From the NCBI RefSeq assembly GCF_003144115.1, contig NW_020311999.1:663583-727582 (forward strand): DNA of 64,000 nt, read 5' to 3'. Of this stretch, positions 55,777 through 64,000 are shown one piece after another. The translations under genes were made by a program, and so were the position numbers. The DNA comes from Tilletiopsis washingtonensis (Eukaryota; Basidiomycota; Exobasidiomycetes; Entylomatales). The notes under the pieces are model-generated. The model did no database searches. It saw only the letters and a list, made by a program, of their open reading frames with translations, and was not told where the DNA came from. Every line of letters starts with the position of its first letter. The first letter of the stretch is position 1.

Positions 55777-58591
55777 TCACGTCTTGGCTTCGCCGCGGCG
55801 GAAGATCTTGCCAAGGCGGCTCGGCTTGTGCGGTGCATCTGTGCCGCCGCCGCCCACGGTACGCGAGAGGGTGCGAGCGAGCAGGCCAGGCTGGGACGCA
55901 GCCGCGGGCGCGGCAGGCTTGCTGCTGCTCGTCGCCTTGGAGCTGCTGCCTTCGCTCGTGGAGCGCTGGCTCGCCGGCGTGCTCGTGCCGCTCACCGAGG
56001 CCGCGGGCGCGGGTGCAAGTGCCGGCGCAGCCGGCGGAGGCTTGGGTAGAGCAGGCAGCTCAGCCGTGTTGGAGCGCACAAGCTCGAGCGGAGGTGGTCG
56101 TGGCGCCCGTGAGCCCGGCGGCGACGGCGCCGATGCGCGCAGGGCCGCGTCGGCCTCGGTGCGCTCGCCGGTGGGCGTCACATGCTGCGCGATGCGCGGC
56201 GTGGCATCGACCTGCGCATCGAGCGCCAACGGAGGTGCCTCTTCGCCCGGGCTGGTGGCGCTCATCTGCGGGCTGCGCATCTCGGCGATCGTCGCAAGAG
56301 CCGCGTCGGAGGTGACGGAGTCGGAGCCGTCCGCACGGGCGGCGGCATCGGCCGCGGCTGCCGCCGGGTCGTCGAATGAGACAGACTTGCGGTGTCGCGG
56401 ATTTGCGCCAGGCGATGCGAAAGCTCGGCCAATGGACGCAGGGTTCGAGTCTGTCGAGCGGTTGCGGTGCCGGCGCGGCGCACTGTTGAAGCGCATCGGG
56501 CTAGCAGCTCCGTCCTGTGGGATGCCGCATGAGTGACAGTCGACAGGCATGGACCTCGCTTCGCTCACCTCTCCGTCGTTGTGCAGGCGCATAGAGTTGC
56601 GCCACCGCTCGGCCAACGCGTCTACTGGCGAATCCTCGTCATCGATGAAGGCGTGACTGCCATCGATCGACATGATCTTGGAGCGCATCGAGCCCGTGGG
56701 GCTGAGTGGCGCAATCGTGCCCGAGAAGTTGAGGAACGGGTCGAAGCGCTCGCCGCCGGGCGTCATGCCGCCGGGCCCCATGCTACCGGCGCGCGACGAG
56801 ATGCTGCCAAAGTCCCACGAGTACTGATTGCGCAGCGACGCAATGGACATGGCCCGTCGCCGCTCTTGCCGCTCAGTGAGCGGCGGCAGGCCGGCCAGGA
56901 TCGCAGTCGTGAGGTACTTCTTGCCCTTGGCCTGCTTGAAGAAGGCATGCCCTAGGAGCTTCTCTGCGGACGGCCTGCGCGAGGAATGTCAGAGAGTATC
57001 ATTGTGCTATTCGGGCAAGCTGCGCACCGCTTGTTGGGGTCCTTCTGCAGGCACGAGCGGATGAAGTCGTCAAAGGTCTTGGAGTACTTGTGCGCGTTGC
57101 CCGTGCGGTCCAGCGTCGGCGGATCCTCCTGCAGCGTCTTCATGAGCACCTTGACGGGCGCCAGGCGCGAGTACGGCGCGCGGCCCTGCGTCAGCTCGAG
57201 GGCTGTGATGCCAAACGACCAGATGTCGGCTGAGCAAAGACCGATCAGTAGAAGCCTCAGCGGATCGCGCGTCAAGGCTCACCCTTGTTGCCGTAGTGCT
57301 TGCGCTCCACGACCTCAGGCGCCATCCAGCATGGCTACGTGGAACGAAGTCAGCGCTGCGAGACAGCAACACTGTACAGCCGTCACCCACTGTGCCCACG
57401 AAGCTCTTGCGCTTGCCCTCTGCCCAGGTGCCGCGGTCTCGCTCCACGTCCTTGACTGCGCCTGCGCCGCCCTGCTCGTCTTCGTACGCGCCGCCGTCGC
57501 CGAGATACACGCCGACGCCAAAGTCACCCAGCAGCACCGTGCCGTCGTCGTCGACTAGCATGTTGCCGGCCTTGAGATCGCTGCGCAGAGAGAGTGAGCG
57601 GCCGAGCATGGCAGCGCACAAGCGGCTCTGAACGCACCGGTGAAGCCAGCCGTTGATATGGAGGTAGTTGAGTCCCTCGAGCGCCTGCTTCAGCACCGTC
57701 GCAATGACCGTCTCCTCGAAGCCCTCGGCATGGCTGAAGCGCATGATGTCGAGCATCGAGCCGGCAGACATGAGACGCGTGGCGATGTGCAGCTTGGAGC
57801 CCGAGACCCAGCAGCCGCGCACTCGCAGTACGTTTGGGTGCTTGGAGAGCGACATGAGCTGCGTCTCGCGACGGAGCTACGTGCAGTGGTCGGCATGAGC
57901 ACAGCCTCGAGAAGCAAGGCAGAACAGCTCACCTCCTCGGTGTCGCGTCCGAACGCCTCGAGATCAATGATCTTGACAGCACATGCCCGCTATGTGGAAG
58001 TCAGATGGGCACTCGAGGCATTCTCCCGGCCTGACTGACCCCATTGAGCGGCAAGAAGGACGCCTGGTACACCACACTGCTGGCGCCAAAGCCTGCAGAA
58101 CGAGTGTGAGCCTCGCCCGGCGCGCAATCGTGACACAGAGTGCGGCTGCCTGCAGCCTCCACTCACCAATCGTGTCGCCAATGATGTAGTCCTCGGGCTG
58201 ACTCGAGTACAAGGGCTACGGACGCACAGTCAGCGCCTGACCTCCAAGGTAGACAGCTGCAGAAGCACGCCATGCGTCGGCATGCTCTGCATGAGTCTGC
58301 AGACCACCGACGGCGTGGTGCCTGGCCATCTTTCATGCCCCTTACTGCCACTCTAGAGCAACCATACGCAGCATGGCCCAGCACTGCACCGCGCGACCAG
58401 AGCTCCTCTCTCTGCCGCCCACTCACCCAGTCATCAACGACACTGCCAATGTGCGCCGCCGCGCGCGTGGCCGCGGCCGCCTTGCTGATGCGCTGCCCGA
58501 GCGCGTGTGCGCCGCTGCTGCTGCCGGCCGCGGTCTCGGTGAGGGCGTCGGACGAGACCTGCGGCGAGAGGCGGCGCGGCGAGGGCACCAT
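55777..58591 (-). CDS. STE20-family (GCK, SPAK/OSR1-like) protein kinase
   Basis: Exons, minus strand: 58591-58427, 58215-58167, 58092-58040, 57989-57933, 57876-57638, 57580-57391, 57334-57283, 57229-57028, 56974-56569, 56514-55777; 2,151 nt, 716 aa. The kinase core is complete: Gly loop [13 protein letters not shown], Lys95 in ACAVKII, HRD with Asp189 (HRDLKAGNM), DFG (207-209), and the activation-loop end [13 protein letters not shown], characteristic of STE20 kinases close to SPAK/OSR1 (FRAY). The activation segment holds an extra acidic insert ([20 protein letters not shown]). The long C-terminus is disordered and Ser/Ala/Pro-rich, ending in a basic cluster ([11 protein letters not shown]); no SPAK-type CCT domain is seen. 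It may regulate ion homeostasis or polarity, as relatives do. Intron 1 is 211 nt; intron 9 (56568-56515) is 54 nt and in frame. Confidence 0.92.
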
Positions 58592-59870
58592 GGCGGCAGC
58601 GGCGGCGCACAGGTGCGCAGGAGTAGCGAGCGGTGTGGCCTATGAGGGTGCGGAGTGCCGCCGTCGGCGCTGCAGCCCGTGCTGTGCTACGCAGGATGGT
58701 CTGCTGGCTCGCGACCCCTGAATGCACGTGCACGGAACGACGCCGTGCGCACGGACGTGGAGCGGTCGCGGCGGTGCTGCGACGCGAATGCGAGCAGCGA
58801 CGACGGGAGACGCGGCGGTCGCAGGCTGATGGTCAGGCGCTGCTTGGTCGAAAGAGCGACGAGGTGGTGGTGGTGCGAGGCGTTGCTGAGCAAGGGTGAG
58901 AACGCGCGGGAAGCGCCAGCCGCCAGCTGCAGCCGCGGCGCGCGGCTGTGGCTTGGCTGACCCAGAGAGTAGGATGGCGCTAGCGCAGGGGCGCGCACGC
59001 GCACCGCTGCGCCTCCTGAGCCGCGCGGCTCTGAGCTCGCCGATGGAAGAAGCGGCTGCGGCGCTGCGGGGTGAGAGAGACGTCCGGTCTCCCAAGCCGG
59101 CTCATGACGTGGCGAAAGAGGGATCTGATATCCCGGAGGAGAAATGCCGGCGAGATGGAGCCAAAGTGCGTGGGTGTCGAGGCACCTCTGCCCCAGGGGG
59201 AGATCACCCTATTGCAGATCCGCATGACAGGGGCGGCTCTGATGTGCCGCGAGGAGTGAGAGGCTGCGTCCGTCCGCGCTGCTTTTGCAGCCATCAGAGC
59301 AGACACAGTGATTCCAGGCAGACGCGAGCGCGCGACGCGTGTGCGTCTTCTCTCTATCTCAACTCTCCTCACGAAGAAGCAAGATTCTTACTCATGCCCT
59401 GAATTGCTCACCCATGCCAGATCTGTTGCCTCTCTACATCTCAGCCCGCATCTGGAGAGCGAGCGTGTACCTTTCGGGATGTGACCAAGTGCTGCTGCTG
59501 TGCCCTGGGCGCGCTTGATGGCATGCGATGACGATCGATTGTCGATGCCGCGCAAGACGTCGTATGGCCTTCGTTCGTGCGAGCAGGGTGATTCGGCTGC
59601 CATGTCTGCAGGTGCGGTCCGGCCGCGAGATGGGCGGCGCAGGAGCGAAGTCATGCGGACACCAAGCGGGTATAAGGCGGGCCCTTTGACTACTGCCAGA
59701 TGCCTAGATAGCGCCTATGAGAGGCGCTGTGCACGATGGTGCGCCTGTAGGGTCGAGAGAGTCCATATCGTCCGTCACGGCGACCAGACGGGTCCGCAGA
59801 GAAGGCACTGCTCGCGTACTTGAAGCTGCTGGAGCCCGCACTTGAGCGATTCTCGGATGCGCAGCGCACC
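58592..59870. other. Intergenic, no gene seen
   Basis: A 1,279-bp gap between two minus-strand genes; the kinase promoter must lie at its left. The part at 59060-59560 is somewhat less GC-rich than its flanks. No coding pattern, RNA gene or repeat was found. Confidence 0.5.
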
Positions 59871-61037
59871 TCAGTCGTCGTCCTCGCCTCTAGCACGACG
59901 AGCCGCCTTCTCGGCCCGTGCCGGGCGAAAGCGAGTGCGGCGCTGGATGTGACTCGTGTCGCGTATCGGTCGCTCGGGCAGATGCGCATGGTGCAGAGGC
60001 GTGTCCCGGCGTCTGCGTGCCGCCTGCTGCGTCGAGCTGGCAAAGCCGTCGAAGATCTGCAGGAAGCGGCGTGCCTCGGACTCCTGGTGCTGGGCCTTGG
60101 CGTGGCTGGCCGCCGAGGTCCGCGGAAGCACTGACATTGCATGGGTTAGTGCTCCGGCGCTGTGCAGTTCGTGAGAGCGACGGGCTTGACTCACAGCCGG
60201 TCATGATCTCCGCCTTGACCTCGATGGTGACCGTGTCCTTTCGGCGCACCGGCGAGGACGCCGCAGCGTCTGCTTGCTCATTTCCCACAAACTTTCCCGC
60301 CGCTTCGCCCGCATACGCATCGTCTGCCAAATCCCTGGTCCAGCCCATGTCTGCGTCTTCTCGCTCCTGCTCGTCCCCGTCCCAGTCGGCAGCGCCATTC
60401 TCATCCTCATCAGGCGCCTGCTCGTACGCCAGGCCATCCAGCATGCTCTCCTCCTTCGGCGTGAGCGGCAAGTTGACGTACGGCTGAATGTCGCGCAGGC
60501 CGATGTAGCTACGTCGTATCGCCGAGGCGCGCGGCACCTCGACCTGGTGCATCGTCGGCAGGGCGGCGGGCACGATGGCACGCGCTGCGTCGGGCGACAC
60601 GGCGGCGAAGCTCCAGCGCAGCGGCCGCTGCTGCAGGGCATTCTGCGCGGCGGCGAGAGTGTCAGCGACGACAGCGCCGTTGACGACGCGAAAGCTCAGC
60701 CGAGAGTGCTGCACAGCGGGCTGGCGGCGCGCCCGCCTCGGCGCACCTGCGACTCCCTCTGGTCCGGCACCGCGAGCCATCACTGCCGCTGCCAACTCAC
60801 CCGCGGCACAAAGACGCTGTACAGGCCGCCATGCTCCAGGCGCCGTGCTCCGTCGCCCGCCTCGCGCGCCGCTGCAGCGGCCGCAGCGTCGGCACGCTGG
60901 GCGAGGCGGTGGAAGTGCTGCAGCACGGCGAGCGACTGCGCCATGTTGCTGATCTGAAAGCTCGTGGGCCGCAGGAAGAGGCCGCGCATGAGCTGCTTGG
61001 CGGCGGCGCTGCCGCTGCTGCTGCTGCCGGAGCTCAT
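59871..61037 (-). CDS. Hypothetical 340-aa protein
   Basis: Exons, minus strand: 61037-60801, 60720-60195, 60130-59871; 1,023 nt, 340 aa. The N-terminus (AKQLMRGLFLRPTSFQISNM) is basic and could be a mitochondrial presequence followed by a helix, SLAVLQHFHRLAQRADAA. The middle contains a well-ordered stretch (MHQVEVPRASAIRRSYIGLR, then DIQPYVNLPLTPKEESML), an acidic segment (DEDENGAADWDGDEQERED), and a C-terminal His/Arg-rich basic tail. No family is recognised. The first intron acceptor is uncertain: 60721 (80-nt intron) and 60709 (92-nt) are both in frame and differ by four residues. The segment MARGAGPEGV, open upstream of exon 2, would be out of frame with exon 1 and is treated as intronic. 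Confidence 0.7.
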
Positions 61038-61554
61038 GCTGAACGACGCAAGGCGAGCAGCAGGCGCGAAGATCAGGCGCGAAGAGGATGATGCGGCGAG
61101 AAGAAAGGTGGAGGGACGCACCGCGCCGCGCCAAAGCAACTTTTCTGGCCGCGCGCCGCCGCCGCGCATCCCGCGCCAGGCATCCTCGCCCGCACCTGAG
61201 GCTCAGCCCCGGAGCCGCACTGTCGACTGAGCAGCTGGCCCAGCAGCGCCATCTCCAGCCGAAGCACGCTGCCTCGAGGCTGCATGACGGTGCCATTGCG
61301 CGCCCAGGGGTGCAGGGGCATGGGTTGGAAGGAGTGGGGCGTGGCAGCGTGAAGTATGCGGGGCGCGTCGGGGGACCAGGAAGCGGGAACGAGGGGCAAG
61401 AAGAGCCGCGACAAGTGTATGAGAGAGAGAGAGGGGCCGGAGCAGAAGTGAAGGATGCTGTATGAGAGGATGTGGTGCAGGCACGCCGCGCTCGGCGCAT
61501 GGCGCGCGCACAGACGAGCGGCGAGGAGCGCACAACGACGGCGGAGCTGCGCCT
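61038..61554. other. Intergenic
   Basis: A 517-bp gap between two minus-strand genes. A GAGA-rich stretch (about 61420-61440) is present. Nothing else is seen. Confidence 0.5.
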
Positions 61555-63410
61555 CTATCCGATCGACGTCATGCCCATCTGCGCGCTGAGGCCCTTGACG
61601 GGGCCGCCCTCAGGCGGGTTCCCCCGCTTCATCGGCTCGAGGGCGCCGCTCGAGCGGCGCGCGACGAGGTGCCGCAGGTAGGCGCGCGGCTGGCTCAGCG
61701 GCGTCGTCGGCCGGCTGCCGGGGCGCGACACCGTCGGCCCTTGGTCGTCGTCGTCGTCGAGCGCAGAGTCGGCCGCGGGGTCAAAGAGAATCTGCTCGCG
61801 CTCGCGCGCAATGCGTTCTTGCGCCGCCGTGCAGCGGTTGCGCAGAAAGGCGATCACGTCGCGCGGCGAGTCGGCGTTGAAGATGGCCGTGCCGGCCACG
61901 ATGATGTTGGCGCCTGATGAGAGCGTGAGCCTCAACCGCGCGCGCGTATACCTATTCACACTCACCTGCGTCGGCACACCGGTCAATCGTCTTTGGGCCC
62001 ACGCCGCCGTCGACCTCCACGTCCAGGTTCGGGAAGCGCGCGCGCAGCTCCGCCACCTTGGGCATGCACTCCTTCATGAACTTCTGCCCGCCCGCGCCCG
62101 GCCACACCGTCATGACGAGGATCATGTCGACGGCCTCACCCAGCTCGTTGGAGATCTCCGACGACGGCGTGCCCGGGTTGATCGCGACGGCGGCGCGCAT
62201 GCCCGTCGCCTTGATCAGCCGCACCACGTCCATCGGGTCGTCTGGTGCGGGTGTGAGCGATGGCCTCTGCGCGCGCGGCACTGCGGCGACTCACCGGCAG
62301 CCTCAATGTGAAATGTATAGCTCGATCCGCCTGCCTCTGCAATGTCCTTCACCCACTGCACAGCCAGCATCAGTGCGCGCTCGCCGATGAGCAATGCGCG
62401 CGCCTGCACTCACCCGCCCCGGCTCCGTCACCATCATGTGGCACTGCACACGCCGCATCAGCAAGGGCCGGCCTGTTGCGCGCACTGGCACATACGCACG
62501 TCCATGAAGATGTTCGGCACTGCCTTTTTCACCGACGAGAGAATCGGCGCGCCCAGCACGATGTTCGGCACAAAGTGCCCGTCCATCACGTCTGAGCGCA
62601 CGGCGTGTCAGCGCGCGGCTATGCTGCGGCTCGGCAGCTCGCGACTCACCCATGTGCAGCCAGTCTGCACCCGCCTCCATCATGCGCTTGCACTCGTGGT
62701 TCAGATTGCCTGCGCACGACGTGTCAGTACAGGATGCAACAGCAGCCTGGAGACAGGGGCGCGCTCTGGCCCCGCCACGTCGTGTCTGGTGCGCAAGCAG
62801 CCACAGCACAAGCAGCCACAGCACAAGCAGCGACTGCGCGGCAAGACGCTTCGGGCCGCCCTTCCTTCGCGACTACGCAGCGTCCTCTCGCAGTGTCTCA
62901 GACCGCGACAGGACGCGCTAGCTGGCGTCTGATGCCGCCGGCGCTGACTGCAGGGCCGGACTGCGCGTGCGGCAGGCAGGGCTGTCGCTCTCAAGCCCGC
63001 TCTTGGTCGCATCAAGACATAGCAGATGCTCGCTTCATCTCAGATCGCCCGCCGCTGGAGCGACGGGCCCAACAGCGCCAGCAGCGAGTGCAGCGACTCG
63101 ATGCACGGCGCAAGCTGTCCGGCAGCCCGCGCTCTGCCCTGCCATGTGTATGCTGTGCCGTGGGATTCGATGTGGAAGATCTGTGGCAGCGCGAAGGCGC
63201 GCTACGCAGCTGTGCGATCATGGCAGATCTTGCGCCGCTCAGCTCGGCCTCGCAGCACGCTCAATCGCCTGCTGTGTCCGTGCAGCCGATACGTTTCGAC
63301 CTCCATCACTACCCTTCCACGCCCCCAATCTCCTTTGTCACGCTCTCTGACGTGCCGTACTCACCCATGTCGGCGGCCAGCACCGAGGGCGCAATGAGAA
63401 CGCGCGGCAT
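61555..63410 (-). CDS. RPE1: Ribulose-5-phosphate 3-epimerase
   Basis: Exons, minus strand: 63410-63365, 62709-62650, 62591-62500, 62443-62414, 62355-62295, 62241-61966, 61913-61555; 924 nt, 307 aa. It interconverts ribulose-5-phosphate and xylulose-5-phosphate in the pentose phosphate pathway. Signature motifs: [18 protein letters not shown], the metal-binding [32 protein letters not shown] and [11 protein letters not shown], then [12 protein letters not shown]. The barrel ends at about residue 232; an extra C-terminal tail of some 70 residues (RIAREREQI, poly-Asp, [10 protein letters not shown]) is not part of the usual 220-240-aa enzyme. The first coding exon is only 46 nt and is followed by a 655-nt intron (63364-62710), about twelve times the local norm; the rest are 51-58 nt. 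The N-terminal PSVLAAD motif confirms that exon 1 is real. Confidence 0.93.
62796..62831. repeat. 15-bp tandem repeat in RPE1 intron 1
   Basis: 2.4 copies of AGCAGCCACAGCACA (62796-62810, 62811-62825, then AGCAGC). It lies inside the long first intron of RPE1. Confidence 0.9.
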
Positions 63411-64000
63411 GGCTGCCTGCTGCTAGAGCCGCGTGCGGCAGAGGACAGCGGTGTCAAGAGGGCGGGAGGAGGACGCCGGCGACAGACTGCACGGCCGGTG
63501 AGGGGCGCGCACGCGAGCGCGCGAAAGGCAGGCGAGAGACGCGGGCTCGCTGCTGCTGGATGAGATGTGCAAGGCAGCAAGGTGGATCCAGCGTGAGGGC
63601 GGCTTGTGGGACGGTGGGGATGTGGGTGGTCTGGAGGATGCAGGTGCCAAGGCGTGGTGCAAGGGTCGGATCGGTGTCGAGGATGGGAAGCTCGTCTTCT
63701 TGCTGCAGCTGCACGCCGAGTGGAGTGTCGACGCCAGCCAGCCGACGCCGATACGGTGCCGCGCTGCTGCATGCACGCCGCTGCGCCTGCATGGCGGGAA
63801 GTCGAGCAGTTCGCGCGCCGGCAGCACAGCCCACGAGCCCGCCTCGCTGCTGCAGCGCTGGCCCGGCGCCGGCAATCCCCCGCGACGAGGCCGATCGCCC
63901 AGCGCCCGCCAAAGCGCACCTGCCGCCTGAGCTGGGGAGCGGAGCGCCCACGTGGCGTGGCTCTGCCTCGGCTCAACCCCGTCAGCACGGCCTGTTCCCA
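63411..64000. promoter_or_regulatory. Region upstream of RPE1 to window edge
   Basis: A 590-bp stretch containing the presumed RPE1 promoter. Short open frames on both strands have no supporting features, and no partial gene is recognised at the right edge. Confidence 0.4.

Noticed and set aside
56440-56470. tRNA B-box-like GGTTCGAGTCT
   Set aside because: It lies inside the kinase coding exon, with no A box or cloverleaf around it.
62710-63364. Box C/D snoRNA in RPE1 intron 1 (GTGATGG with a later CTGA)
   Set aside because: Box C deviates from consensus, there is no closing stem and no recognised rRNA complement.
1-64000. Retroelements, DNA transposons, virus-derived genes
   Set aside because: No reverse transcriptase, integrase, transposase, capsid or terminal-repeat pattern was recognised on either strand.

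Overview
The window is nuclear DNA from a GC-rich, intron-rich fungus, most likely a basidiomycete. Genes carry up to 16 short introns, typically 50-65 nt, with GTGAGT or GTGCGT donors, CTGAC-like branch sites and CAG acceptors. Genes are packed on both strands. A DNMT5-type cytosine methyltransferase and a long RPC19-HUS1-RFA3-LEO1-NUP84 set of housekeeping genes fit a yeast-like or smut-related basidiomycete. I cannot name the species from sequence alone. No insertion sequence, retroelement, CRISPR array or tRNA was recognised.

Layout. 1-5 kb: 3' part of a very large Ser/Pro-rich protein. 5-19 kb: metabolic genes (a COG2907-type flavoprotein, two GNAT acetyltransferases, mitochondrial 2-methylisocitrate lyase, a secreted berberine-bridge-like FAD oxidase, an UNC93-like transporter) and a 74-residue hydrophilic protein. 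19.7-25.6 kb: an AIM21-like cortical protein, whose start codon is assembled by splicing, and uridine kinase/UPRT. 25.7-37.4 kb: a nucleic-acid block of two head-to-head pairs, HUS1/RFA3 and RPC19/DNMT5. 37.5-45.2 kb: a single-pass membrane protein, a cyclophilin-E-like RRM protein, NUS1, NUP84 and a hypothetical. 45.2-49.3 kb: a 4 kb gap without a supportable gene. 49.3-63.4 kb: a Ser-rich hypothetical, mitochondrial EF-Tu, LEO1, a GCK-type STE20-family kinase, a hypothetical and ribulose-5-phosphate 3-epimerase.

Most gene models below were built by hand from splice signals and family motifs. Exon sums divide by three in every complete model. The most notable items are: (1) a complete DNMT5 (methyltransferase + SNF2 ATPase + RING) with SUMO-interaction-like motifs and a possible degenerate PIP box; (2) a box C/D snoRNA in an RPC19 intron whose guide matches 18S rRNA at the yeast snR41 / human U62 site; (3) an initiator codon split AT|G by an intron; (4) coding microexons of 6-14 nt in several genes; (5) a 9-bp motif, CGCGTTAAG, overlapping or near MCB (ACGCGT) sites in both nucleic-acid gene promoters; (6) a 655-nt intron in RPE1 and a 447-nt intron in RFA3, about ten times the local norm.

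Functionally, HUS1 (9-1-1 checkpoint clamp), RFA3 (RPA small subunit) and DNMT5 (replication-coupled methylation maintenance) are plausible S-phase genes. LEO1, RPC19 and NUP84 serve transcription and nuclear transport, and ICL2 and TUF1 act in mitochondria. These links come from known family roles; co-regulation is inferred only from promoter motifs.
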